64,000 nt of DNA from JAXMBN01 sp046349875 (GTDB taxonomy: Bacteria; Planctomycetota; Planctomycetia; Pirellulales; Pirellulaceae), in contig JAXMBN010000029.1 of the NCBI GenBank assembly GCA_046349875.1, positions 1 to 64,000 on the forward strand, in the 5' to 3' direction. Below are positions 51,001-55,315 of the stretch, in pieces (positions within the stretch are counted from its first letter, which is position 1; each line of letters starts with the position of its first letter). Made by a program: the position numbers and the translations under genes. The notes under the pieces were generated by a model. That model searched no databases. It saw nothing but the letters and a program-made list of their open reading frames with translations, and was not told the origin of the DNA.

Positions 51001-52938
51001 CTTTGACCAAAGTGCCAGTGCTTCACGAGCGCGTTGCTTCTGAACGTCACTGATCGCGTTGGCCAGCAGGTTGTTGGAATTATCGCGACCAAAAATTCCT
51101 TCAAAATTGTAGTAGATGGTTGTAATGCCATTGGTGTTGTCCGCAGTGAAGTTCCCATTGATATGGTCTTCAAAGCTATTGACAACATTCTGTGGCAACT
51201 GACGGTGCCCTGGATCATCCGTAGCGCCTTGAAGGTCCAAGGTAAAGGCTTCGGGGTCGATCGAGGATCCAAGAACGATACTCGTCTGCTGCTGGGTCGA
51301 TGAACCAATGCGGCCCAAGTCCATCGCGGTATCGAACGAGCTACCGAGTCCCACCAAGGTCAATGGCGAGTAAGCAAGATTTCGATTGCCTACAACGGTC
51401 GAACCAATGCTATCTGGTTCTAGCTGAACGCTAACCAATGCAGTCGCAGCCGATGAGTTACGAACCAAATCGATAACATTCTGAGCTGTCGTACCATCTA
51501 CCATCGCAATGGTGATGACATTTCCAACGACATTTACAGAAGCGGTTGGCGTCGCGGACTTCACAAACGCGACTTGGATACCGTTGCCGGCTTCACCAAC
51601 TTGGCGAGCCGTAAAGCGGATGCGAGCTAGTCCGTTGGTATTCAAATCACTGATAACGGTTGCCGATGCTTCGCTGTACGTTGGGCGAATGGGAGCGGAT
51701 TCACGAGTCCCGATTCGCAGACGATACGTGGCCAAACCCGATCCACTTCCCATTAGATCGTTGATGTCCCCAGCAAACTTCAACGTCGCCGTGTTGGCAG
51801 TCGCATTGTAAGTGACCGTGGTCGGGAAGAAGTAAACGTCGTCGGTATTGCGAACGGTGTTATCGGTGTAAATCAATTGATAAAACTGTGGATTCTCAAC
51901 CGAACCCGGCTTGGGTTGTCCAAACGCATCGTTCTCAACCAACATCTTGTCGTTGTCGAAATAGACAACGATCGTATCACGCAATTGCTGCAACTGAGAA
52001 CCGACCCGCTGCACCGGTTGTGGTACGACGGCAGTTACCTGAGCACCGAGATCCAATCGGAAATCGATCGTGTCTTGGCGAGTTCCTGCCTGCGTGGGTT
52101 GGAACAAGTTTCCTTGTGTTCCAGTCGGTCCGACGTTTCGCAAACCACGAATACCACGACTCGGATCGTCGAACCCGAAAATCTCAATGCGATATTGGTC
52201 ATCCGAGAGTGCTTCCGCAAATCGCAGTGTTACTTCGTTTTCATTTGGATTCTGGCCAACGAGCACAGCTCCCGGCGTCACAACCACGTCATTGGTGGCG
52301 GTAACTGCAATCGGTGAATACGAAGCAGGATTGATCGTTCCCAGAACGGCCGTCTCAAGACCACCGTGAATCGAAGCACCAATCACCGATGCCAAAGCGG
52401 CTGAATTGTTGATGGTGTCGACTAACTGACGCGCCGTGGTTGGCGTGGTTGCGTTTGAATTCAACGTGAGCGTAATGAGTCCACCTGCGACGTTGATGCC
52501 AGGCATGACCCCAGCCCCCAAATTCGCTCGCTGCACTTGCACACTGTAGGTGTTACCTGGCAACTTGGCAGTCAACTGAATATTGACGCGACCTACGCTT
52601 CCAAAGTCGCTTTCTGCACTCGCCAATCCAAAGGAACCATCACCTCCAGATCGACTGATGCGAATTCCCGATAGCGTCGAAGCATCAATGACTTGCGAAT
52701 CATCAAAGCGGAATACAAGCTCACGTGGAGCAACCTGCCTTACATCTCCCGCTTCTAAGAGATCGCTATTGTTTGGCTGAATGCCAATCAATTGCGGCCC
52801 CACAGCCATGAGATGTCGATTCTCTAAGACCTCAAGTAGATGCTGACGCAACTTGAGGCGAGATCGATCGCGCTGCGATTTCAGTTCAGGAGAGATGGCG
52901 GACGGGGAAACGTTGTTGCGGTGTCTTCGGATGGCCAT
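36043..52938 (-). CDS. Giant surface protein 2: pseudo-metallopeptidase, beta-helix, GEVED, dockerin
   Basis: An uninterrupted 5,631-aa frame. I chose ATG 52938 over TTG 52944 because GAGGG lies 6 bases before it. Order: sorting motif LLEVLENRHLMA (about residues 35-46); a Big-like domain; a metallopeptidase-like domain whose zinc helix reads AAVGMVLGLEH (722-732), keeping only the last His; a PPC-like domain; right-handed beta-helix (about 46900-49350); two fibronectin-like repeats (47790-48450); many FEF-type modules; GEVED (about 38470-38990); about six cadherin-like repeats; a dockerin (36375-36570); and an acidic tail. It is a diverged paralogue of the next gene, sharing motifs such as IIHGQYLYRPD and NDNYFSQDS. 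It is predicted to be exported and non-proteolytic at this domain. Its promoter candidate is at 53113-53140. Confidence 0.9.
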   Translation of the reverse strand: MAIRRHRNNVSPSAISPELKSQRDRSRLKLRQHLLEVLENRHLMAVGPQLIGIQPNNSDLLEAGDVRQVAPRELVFRFDDSQVIDASTLSGIRISRSGGDGSFGLASAESDFGSVGRVNIQLTAKLPGNTYSVQVQRANLGAGVMPGINVAGGLITLTLNSNATTPTTARQLVDTINNSAALASVIGASIHGGLETAVLGTINPASYSPIAVTATNDVVVTPGAVLVGQNPNENEVTLRFAEALSDDQYRIEIFGFDDPSRGIRGLRNVGPTGTQGNLFQPTQAGTRQDTIDFRLDLGAQVTAVVPQPVQRVGSQLQQLRDTIVVYFDNDKMLVENDAFGQPKPGSVENPQFYQLIYTDNTVRNTDDVYFFPTTVTYNATANTATLKFAGDINDLMGSGSGLATYRLRIGTRESAPIRPTYSEASATVISDLNTNGLARIRFTARQVGEAGNGIQVAFVKSATPTASVNVVGNVITIAMVDGTTAQNVIDLVRNSSAATALVSVQLEPDSIGSTVVGNRNLAYSPLTLVGLGSSFDTAMDLGRIGSSTQQQTSIVLGSSIDPEAFTLDLQGATDDPGHRQLPQNVVNSFEDHINGNFTADNTNGITTIYYNFEGIFGRDNSNNLLANAISDVQKQRAREALALWSKYIGVQFVETSNLGLTIATGPLTGVRTTTPSTRIQLESGLGFGVRIDPTFNDPLIALSATYVWDDSYGESYFRAMVAAVGMVLGLEHAGDLPETTLMRLDPTFMAGSGTLINQNDAQLNASDEKYEPIFPGNQDIIHGQYLYRPDGSDIDLYRFEVDFGGEDRVGLLTAETYAQRLTNASALDTNLHLYKQIQAQAATSFGVGEALSLRFEAVRPGAQGNQLQVFFTQSNRGTSTPGVLVFPNAISIDLSNTSGSESTVADVISAIQSSTAASKLVKVQLERGLATTKVGANVLTQNPVVLSGGKLELISKNDNYFSQDSVINFALGSGIYFIGVSASGNDDYNASIPGTGFGGHSQGEYQLRLSFRAQVDVTDTIRDIATSTDPSVGFDGDGDGIVGGTYNFWFETRPLDRVLSFNAGGSASLEGRVVTIVGANGITRDFEFTTDASIGAGRVAINYTVGSSQGQLANALASAINGRPELGVSAIANGARLRLQGERYVVVDPSLTLIDVEGKMIFVDKSAGPSADGSLAHPFNNISGTGVPNAFTAAHPGDIVRIVGNGGNDGDITTIGDNIAYEIGAGLLPGSVLSDGLNMEVPKGVTTQIDAGAIFKLQRARIGVGSSNLNVDRSGAALQVLGAPVLLDNAGNVRKLANGTIAAGSVYFTSWLDETIGLDTYAPRTTPAPGNWGGISFRRDVDVDAGRSDLEDEGIFIRYVNHADIRYGGGNVLVDSNQQTVNPIEMLDTRPTVTFNKITSSANAALSAFPNSFEETNFNEPRYQVNGSFTSDYDRVGPDIRRNTLLNNSINGLFIRVDTPVIGTTETLTVPGRFDDIDVTHVLTESLIVSGRPGGALLDTSVPPSDLVSTGPNVGGTLLPGTYNYKITFVDQNGYESVPSDPTVSQVLLANQTAISIAGLPAATGEFITRRLYRSNNVGSGPYELVANLDRASSTYLDTGDLLGGTITRDRADVSTVIASRVNGGTLAIGSYTYRVVMVDSAGREGLASNPTSAFSLTPAGSVRLDQLPLTLPGYVARRIYRSVNGGAYVRVAELLDSNAIGQTTYIDNGSTLGGSLSPETLGVKRPRINASLVIDPGTVLKLEASRIEATFGAHIIAEGTDGLPIVFTSKLDDTVGAGGTFDTNNSGTSNAPAPRDWGGIYMAPTSTLSVDYARFTYAGGVTRLDGTFRAFNTIELQQADGRIAHSVFENNADGFGGQGPGTRFGRLSNSQATIFVRGAQPTIVDNVFRNNVGKAITIDANSMVDDIQDDAGRQTGAADINTAYGANRGPLIRNNRMIGNSLNGLEIRGDTLTTASVWDDTDIVHVLYDGIFIENMQHEGGLRLQSAPNESLVVKFDGYGSNFNRNMGAGITTNGQMTVADDRVGGTLHVLGQPGFPVILTSLKDDTVGAGLQPNGAPQTDTNNDGIGSIPQSADWRGILIDQYSNDRNVAAILETESFTAAAPGPNGQVASAQVLGSLAPNASASSENLRLGFSVEGVLSQAEDVDVYSFTAEAGTQIWLDVDYTRTNLDLVLELLDANGALLARSDDSTAETQFPSLLTTTPLINSSNVNPLPLRTSGVRTTSAGLVKEDGTVNPSDPGMRVLLPGNPGTRSTFYFRVRSAGSDITDIKSGLSSGSYQVQVRLREQQEYAGSTIDFADIRYAMNGVHLVGMPDSSPLIGEASEDESVRNGTQFANNGTAIGQTAVGNRPQYIGNILDTAKGAISVAGNLSSNTDVDFYQLRIEQKDLVGGLNGFAPVVFDIDYADGLNRPDTSINIFIEEQSRFGIQYRLIYSGDGSNIADDQRKPLTTTDLSDFSRGSAGTRDGYIGPIALAEGNYVIGISSAGYQPRTKILNPFSVSPINSIRRIVDTTYVAGASTFQPPVVTNFLPQTNVGGTGELVSAPFSLASYSAADLPAVYFNYTHGGGQFEIFVRDSAGTETRVASTQFPISNLSAGTNSYKIPLVNTLSGWNFSSQDNLRLVFRSVDPNTNINSLIIGFGERGEQIGAGDEPVLMNATFLGISSISSTRTFSLATYLASEQPSAVFSYEVFNGELDIFLVDQFGFTRRLATSANDIQAGEVALVKGSPQQGRLDLSRWANQPGLRLEFRTRTDNPTRVNVGEVTMVLADGSRINSREPNSTYAEVAVPSTTVRTGPYQLEVRLAETFFQSTGAAAPTLTKTWDTNDRLAEQISLIAPSGANVSDGDTFAISDGGTRIVFEFSTDTSVGLGNVIIRYTAADPAYRIAQLIRDAINNPSVQSRLKVSAASSGGIETGTTSRDTRIHLFGNATFQSLQVAVPAGTIQSQVHSGSSDGTIARDQSQMLIQNSFIRESRDYGIWSEPARRLADPRDAVSFAEAQIMQSKPNLAGTQAVRNLLVPNDSVTGGLLPGLVIQNNVLEEGGLGGIHIQGESPIWEIAPRTIPSTDNSLATNVANTHFGGLVDDGDLLIVDSDRTRLNFEFEDIAGAPTGGPTFGSGVPHGDGYAASSSPIWYRDDAGATIYRIIGTNLTAIGTTALETMMAMRDSILGSILVSNGTTQQITATVAESTLGPVAGISTQTIFGYANYYNRPALYLEGVTSVQTVDVGNGSPFTIRRLDLGEVPQPHARLVNNTIVGTDGRVSIDGTAAQQESNDTIATATQTWQGTSHNPLSYTTNGSIGDNATLIRNLSQDVDMFQFKLGVGDRVLIDVDAAAGSALDGYLQIFDSRGVPQSFRNTVGASAAYSDNEAAPGENQSFDPYIDFTATVPGVYYAALSSVGNTSFDPLSMANRGTGTTRGAYSIDISVRHPQEFTITAEDASQYNQGDTFTIFQIPDIIGQATSGRTFEFTFTGGVSNPGNIPIRLNANWYFPDVARAIAKAINEGLNGQPALSNTQNLPNGTFGNASPIPPVTAVAINGLAGIIDGNLNNVTGDLATVLDQFSAVDELGTNALSYREIERITGGPFRQVNQGLQQFTRRNDGNPPTHAGLGIGWDRGDTNPISNTSRGDGTTEKFVLVKNAAFIQSNGSIIVDPDANANNNLDQVIPETGILASRGASPTILNNVFFNIQTPIINEESRYFPLTGGVAPYGSNNPNLPSKPGEVVVGGSIYQYFETRSSRTRYATGIETSPTNVPNTSLDFNTIVPNGVKLFVNAQGSQYLPAAGSPIIDSSIDSMPERPRLAAVKGAVGIPVSPVLAPAYDLVGQLRVDDPDVAPPAGQGQNVFKDRGALDRADFVGPAAILLNPIDNDALGIDQDSADSVVQLNSGVYPEFRIQLADGNEPANPFKGVGIDDSSVTNSIIVDRRLTGAAVVVFEDGRVLQEGIDYSFAYNATRDEIILTPLAGVWKNDRVYEISLNNKDRFVISAPSGNQISDGDAFTITDSQGGLVQFEFDSGYRLQLPQGITIQVPIAGAGAGGIVDGDRFTIDDGTRSITFEMDLNNNFLAGNVPVPFAVVNTRQELAQRIANAIAGTALNVTPRVLAGGEVFLGAALGTKVTTSFSRLTQPESTLGLQVPSLGARPGGVTDGQVFSISDGLTTVIFEIDTDNVWSPANNRIDTSSAITANDIATLIIASIKASPLKITPSLVGNDTVYLGLSSVGGVSAQTSRLNVVGVSRSIVDGQSFSITLGGTTKVFEFSTDANVQPGNILIPFAIQDTEDEIGLRVAGAVSAANIGMTPVHVRDGNIALGGTPQHQVSVLNAPTVDLFGKPGVQTNSTLEIIGSLVLRVPTRGGLDLPENGTFSITNNNRTVTFEFDGNFSGPSLPGNVVIPFSLNSSANDVANLIASAVTSAGLGINASNIGGGRVDIGLLADSQVRLFGSTLTSERGNVGDGEWFSINNGTTTVTFEFENVSIGNGFVSGRTPILFSNSSTRTDVITAMKAAIEASSLGLATQIIGSTSLRLLATPSYTIDTTSAPSIDHTGVPGGANAIVFSQDITFSAEQVAQSIVQAINNAQNTSLQGKIRGGNTVFVENAVSVSSEIANYFIRAIEDLAGNDLKPNRINNETQFTILMPGVELDYGDAPDPVSTTQGRYPTLKDNNGARHVVTSTGPMLGSGVDSDIDGRPTPDADGDLFDDGVIFTSSRNPTGLFNKLVTTDITVTASSAGYVDGWIDFNADGDWDDPNEKIIDSVRFLPGALTQTFAVTIPASAPAPLGVTKSFARFRVSSAGGLQPTGLAVDGEVQDYAVTLVPGTPPVAVDDSYDINEDSLPLVTTDILGLDTPSFRIDDGVAANDIDPEGGPYTVTLVSGPTHASSFLLNPDGTFSYTPAADFFGTDTFTYRISDGLLTSNNIGTATIVVREVNDAPIGGNDSITLSEDEILNINESVLLANDFAGPSTESGQTIRIAAVSPVSAQGGSVSLVNGVVRYVPRPDYAGPDSFSYIVIDNGTTAGLPDPLTALAVVSLNVLNANDPPVAGADSTTTVEDTAKVIDQSVLLSNDSPGPSNESSQLIRFVGVNPTSTNGGTVVVSGSSVIYTPAADFSGVDTFTYTIEDNGTPIPMQSLGTVTVTVTPVNDAPRVIAPMGTQTMLEDAADRIIDLATVFRDPDVQFEGDTTTYSIVSNSNASLVQTILSNGRMTLRLNPDQNGTATVVVRAQDASGQFVTNTLTLNVTPVADAPRVVNPIPDQTVNEDAAAFELAVIPANLFDPDVATNGDTLTLSLISNSNSSLVQVTVVGDKLRFEFAANQSGRATISVRATDASGASVSDTFDVIVNPVNDGPTTTNDVYTVQQGGLLRTTDSTGRATSAVNDNGVLANDTDVEGNAFTAQIVSNPTRGTVVLASDGTFVYTPTTAVAGQTDTFTYQAVDSGGAVSRVTTVTISIGNPAPPRHQNPVQHMDVNADGFVSPIDVLLVINFLNLNGPSTPVNTLQDPPPYRDASGDNFITSLDALMVINYLNLNGNGRSGGEGEGEELGDSELVLGWQSVVSRPEDNAVVMMERTSVTGSKTYGPMQSVGTPMMDLAEYLIDWDVVDDLADRLAVTEEDDAGLVDDALLALLGMQDDDESRA
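39290..40970 (-). repeat. Six tandem FEF-type modules in giant protein 2
   Basis: Six units begin ISDGDAFTI, IVDGDRFTI, VTDGQVFSI, IVDGQSFSI, LPENGTFSI and VGDGEWFSI, each followed by a TVTFEFD-like strand, a GN-x-x-I/V-P/I-F strand, and a helix of type ANDVANLIASAVTSAGLGI, then V-x-L/I-G. Period is about 85-100 aa (250-300 bp). Confidence 0.7.
49470..49770 (-). repeat. Single FEF-type module inserted between shared domains of giant protein 2
   Basis: A unit with DFEFTTDASIGAGRVAINY and QLANALASAINGRPELGV lies between NFWFETRP and MIFVDKSAG. In giant protein 1 the matching flanks (NFDFWFRT and TIFVDKDYAG) are only about 12 residues apart. Confidence 0.6.
50100..50420 (-). repeat. GN-type module, copy 3, inside a PPC-like domain
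   Basis: About 105 residues with LRFEAVRPGAQGNQLQVFF, NAISIDL, TVADVISAIQSSTAASKLV and VVLSGG. It interrupts a PPC-like domain between LHLYKQ and LELISKNDNYF; giant protein 1 reads directly LTLMKKTPGGLELVAINDNYF. The pattern resembles modules I know from phage tail proteins. Confidence 0.55.
51340..51665 (-). repeat. GN-type module, copy 2
   Basis: About 108 residues with IRFTARQVGEAGNGIQVAF, VVGNVITIAM, NVIDLVRNSSAATALVSVQLE and PLTLVGLG. It follows TYRLRIGTRES, where giant protein 1 continues after TFRLRIGSNEA without it. Confidence 0.55.
52290..52610 (-). repeat. GN-type module, copy 1
   Basis: About 100 residues with VNIQLTAKLPGNTYSVQV, VAGGLITLTL and ARQLVDTINNSAALASVIGA. It splits GGDGSFG from NDVVVTPG; giant protein 1 reads GNDGNFGTTDDIVITPA with no insert. 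Confidence 0.55.
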
Positions 52939-53372
52939 TACCAACCCTCGAAGCAGTGTTTTGGCAAAATGAGAAGCAAAGCCGATATTCTTGGACCGAA
53001 AAGAGTCCTACCCGACTCCCATCCAACGGAACATGCGTTCACAAAGACAAGCTGTGAAAACAGGGTGTTTCGAAAGACGAGGAAGCCTGGGCAAAATAGA
53101 CAGGCGAAGTCGATTATAATTGGGACCGATGTCGATTCAAATTTCCGAGAACGGATCCCCGATCCCGGCATTCCTGCCCGACTAAACCCCGCCAACTAGG
53201 ACGTCGCGCCTCGACATTCCTCCGATTTCCTTGCTTTCTCCCGGAAAAATGACTCTCCGAGCGATGCAAGCGTCGTTGCATTCGTCCTAAAATCCATGGT
53301 AGGCTCAGCCTAGACTGGAACGCAGATTGGATGAAATGCTCACAGGGAAGTTCCAATTATTAGGTAAATTCC
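52939..53372. other. 434-bp divergent spacer without a gene
   Basis: It holds the giant-gene promoter candidate (53113-53140) and a perfect short dyad TAGGCT-C-AGCCTA at 53300-53312, 60 bp before the plus-strand gene. I see no coding pattern. The leader of giant gene 2 would be about 165 nt. Confidence 0.5.
53113..53140 (-). promoter_or_regulatory. Sigma-70-type promoter candidate for the giant genes
   Basis: On the minus strand TTGAAT (53140-53135), a 16-bp spacer and a consensus TATAAT (53118-53113). Transcription would start near 53106. The -10 match is perfect and the -35 matches four of six. Confidence 0.5.
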
Positions 53373-53804
53373 GTGTTTTCCGACCTAGAATCTCTCAAGT
53401 ATCCCCAGCGTTTCGCTGTCTCTCTCCACCAGATGCCTTCCCACCAAGCCCGACCTACCCATTTCGACCTCTTCCTCGAAAAAGAAGACTTCCTAATGTC
53501 ATGGATCCTGGCAGCCCCACTTAGTGACCAGATGAACACACTCGTGGTTCCAAATCATGATCACCGCAAAGACTATCTCGATTACGACGGCCCCATTTCC
53601 CAAGACCGAGGAATGATCCGTCGCGTGCAACAAGGAAGACTGCTCTGGATGCAATCGGACAACGATCTAGTCGAGGCGCTCCTTCGACTCGACAATCGCA
53701 CCTTCAAGCTCACCATCGTTCGGATCGGTGAAGAATCTAGCGACCAACAAGCTGGCCAATGGCAATTACGGCTTCAAGAAAGCGAGCCAGAATCGTCCCA
53801 CTAA
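53373..53804 (+). CDS. Stand-alone LigD 3'-phosphoesterase-like protein
   Basis: 143 aa. The core RFAVSLHQMP...RPTHFDLFLEKEDFLMSW, then NHDHRKDYLDYDGPISQDRG and GRLLWMQ, follows the DNA-polymerase-ligase (LigD PE) domain pattern. The His and Asp of H-x-D are kept, but the Arg two residues later in catalytic PE domains is Phe. Activity is therefore doubtful. The GTG start at 53373 keeps the first strand (RFAVSLH); the ATG at 53433 would cut it off. No ligase or Ku gene is nearby. It ends 9 bp from the convergent PIG-L gene. Confidence 0.7.
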   Translation: MFSDLESLKYPQRFAVSLHQMPSHQARPTHFDLFLEKEDFLMSWILAAPLSDQMNTLVVPNHDHRKDYLDYDGPISQDRGMIRRVQQGRLLWMQSDNDLVEALLRLDNRTFKLTIVRIGEESSDQQAGQWQLRLQESEPESSH

Positions 53805-53813
53805 GATTTAGTG

Positions 53814-54617
53814 CTAGATTCCACGGCGAGCCGTCGGGAATAGCCTATCAAAATCAGCAGGGGAGAGCCTTCCAGCGTATTCGGAAATTTCATAGGCCTC
53901 GATCATCTTGGGAACGGCTCCCCATTCAGCTTTCCAAAACAGAGGCAATCTCCCCGCGGCAAAGCCCATCAACCAAGACTTCAGCCACTCCAATCGTCCT
54001 TGCGGGTCAGCAGGCACTTTATCCAGAATTCCCTGGTTATAGGGAAGCCATTCAAACACCTGCGACTCGTGCCTTGACAACATGGTGGCGATGGCATCCA
54101 ACCTTCCAGAAACATCCACCACAGCATCGGGCCGAAGAGTGCACGGTCGTGTAAACGTATCTGCCATCATGGCTACGATCGGATCGCGAGCCAACGCGGG
54201 AACTTGGGGAACGACCTTCGGAACGGTCACCATATAGCTTGCATCCTGCACGGCCTGCCCCACCGCGCGATGGTCCGGGTGGTAATCGAAAATCCGATGG
54301 CTTAACACCAGATCCGGCTGAAACTCGCGGATTTCCCGAATGATCTTTTCGCGGACTTCGATGGTAGGCTGCAAACTCCCATCGGGAAAATCCCACGTAC
54401 GGTAGTCCGCCCCAATCGTCTTTCCAGCCTCTGCAGCCTCCCGGCGACGGCGCTGAATGAGCTCACCATCCGACATGCTTTGGTGCCCATTGCGTCCATC
54501 CGTAACGCTGATGATGCGAAGAATCGCCCCACGTTCCGCATGAAGCGAAAGCAAGCCACCAGCAAACACCTCCGCATCGTCGGGATGCGCCCCCAGCACG
54601 AGAACTTTTACCGCCAT
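53814..54617 (-). CDS. PIG-L/LmbE family zinc deacetylase
   Basis: 267 aa with the LmbE signatures AHPDD (residues 10-14) and HPDH (113-116), so His11, Asp14 and His116 are the likely zinc ligands and Asp13 the general base. The fold is Rossmann-like from the first residues (VKVLVLGAHPDDAEV). Enzymes of this family remove acetyl groups from N-acetylglucosamine-linked substrates, including steps in bacillithiol and mycothiol synthesis. The long C-terminal part is like planctomycete members annotated in bacillithiol-type pathways, but the substrate is inference. A 64-aa gene lies 66 bp upstream on the same strand. Confidence 0.9.
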   Translation of the reverse strand: MAVKVLVLGAHPDDAEVFAGGLLSLHAERGAILRIISVTDGRNGHQSMSDGELIQRRRREAAEAGKTIGADYRTWDFPDGSLQPTIEVREKIIREIREFQPDLVLSHRIFDYHPDHRAVGQAVQDASYMVTVPKVVPQVPALARDPIVAMMADTFTRPCTLRPDAVVDVSGRLDAIATMLSRHESQVFEWLPYNQGILDKVPADPQGRLEWLKSWLMGFAAGRLPLFWKAEWGAVPKMIEAYEISEYAGRLSPADFDRLFPTARRGI

Positions 54618-54683
54618 AACTCTCTCATTGAATTAGCAACGATCGCCCATGCCCCGGACGACTTCGATCAATCTGTTTCAGCC

Positions 54684-54878
54684 CTAAACCTTGTAATGAA
54701 CGATAACAAGGACATCCGATTGGCTAAAGGAAGAAGCCGGCCCACGCGGAGTTTGGCTGGCAATATTGCCCGTGATTGCAACAACATCCACGTTGGATTG
54801 TTCAATCCACTGATTGACTTCTCGTTCGAGAATTTCGAGTTCGCTTTCGATACTCTTGAAGATCTTGACTTTGTGCAT
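54684..54878 (-). CDS. Small conserved-looking protein, 64 aa
   Basis: From ATG 54878 the frame reads MHKVKIFKSIESELEILEREVNQWI-type sequence, then a strand (VDVVAITGNIA) and a final strand (SDVLVIVHYKV). I recall similar short proteins with an ITGNIA-PQT core in planctomycetes and cyanobacteria, without a known function. The alpha-beta-beta layout suggests a small dimer. A longer form from 55004 would add 42 residues with no domain-like pattern, so I rejected it. It precedes the PIG-L gene by 66 bp and may be co-transcribed. Confidence 0.65.
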   Translation of the reverse strand: MHKVKIFKSIESELEILEREVNQWIEQSNVDVVAITGNIASQTPRGPASSFSQSDVLVIVHYKV

Positions 54879-55051
54879 CACTCGATCTCGCTTGCATGCA
54901 AAACCACGGGGACAAAATAGCAAGCCTTGGTTATCCTCATCAGCGTTCAAAAGCTCAAGGGAGGTAGCTCGCTTCAAACAAAGATTCGTTCCAATCCCTA
55001 CCAAAATCCGAGCAACCGATAAGAAGAAGCATTTTCATGAAGGAAGCGCTA

Positions 55052-55081
55052 TTGTTTTTAGAGAATCGCGGAAGGTAAAAT
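55052..55081 (+). promoter_or_regulatory. Promoter candidate of the small RNA unit
   Basis: TTGTTT (55052-55057), 18-bp spacer, TAAAAT (55076-55081). The -10 matches five of six; the -35 only three. A start near 55089 would give a transcript of about 259 nt ending at the terminator. Confidence 0.35.
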
Positions 55082-55112
55082 AGAAGGCGACGGGTTGCGG
55101 AACGCACGCAAC

Positions 55113-55193
55113 ATGTCTGATTCGGAACGCGAAGCCGCTTCTTGGCTGAACTGGGCTTTGCGTTTGAAACCAATGCTGAAAGGAGGTGATTAG
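55113..55193 (+). CDS. Possible 26-aa leader peptide
   Basis: ATG 55113 to TAG 55191-55193 reads MSDSEREAASWLNWALRLKP and then MLKGGD. It is Trp/Leu-containing with an amphipathic helix pattern. Its last four codons (K-G-G-D) are the AAAGGAGGTGAT Shine-Dalgarno sequence of the next mini-ORF. Its own ribosome-binding site is weak. It could be chance; the overlap of stop and next start is the main support. Confidence 0.35.
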   Translation: MSDSEREAASWLNWALRLKPMLKGGD

Positions 55194-55235
55194 GTGATAT
55201 CTTGTTGTACCGGCCATAGGGGTGATGCTTCGTAA
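55194..55235 (+). CDS. Possible 13-codon ORF behind an ideal Shine-Dalgarno site
   Basis: GTG 55194 follows the TAG of the 26-aa frame without a gap and lies 7 bases after GGAGG. It would encode MISCCTGHRGDAS and stop at TAA 55233-55235. The second half lies in the 5' arm of the long RNA stem, so translation would disturb the fold, as in attenuation leaders. Confidence 0.3.
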   Translation: MISCCTGHRGDAS

Positions 55236-55271
55236 GACGCCGGCGGGCTGTCGCGAACAGCCATCACTCCG

Positions 55272-55304
55272 CTCGTAGGCACACCTCCTTTTTGGACCTA
55301 CGAG
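55272..55304 (+). other. Hairpin presenting a C-rich anti-Shine-Dalgarno loop
   Basis: CTCGTAGG pairs perfectly with CCTACGAG over the loop CACACCTCCTTTTTGGA. C-rich loops of this kind in known bacterial sRNAs pair with GGAGG sequences of target mRNAs; that role here is inference. Confidence 0.6.
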
Positions 55305-55315
55305 AATCGAAACGG

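Noticed and set aside
54879..55004. N-terminal extension of the 64-aa protein to 106 residues
   Set aside because: The extra 42 residues are Cys/Arg-rich with no regular pattern, whereas the domain starts at the ATG at 54878.
55179..55190. AAAGGAGGTGAT read as a fragment of the 16S rRNA 3' end on the other strand
   Set aside because: The match to rRNA is limited to the anti-Shine-Dalgarno stretch; flanking bases do not continue the 16S helix 45 sequence.
54955..55217. Minus-strand frames of 60-72 codons over the small RNA unit
   Set aside because: They overlap each other in different frames, have no ribosome-binding site and no domain pattern; the plus-strand terminator and promoter fit the other strand.
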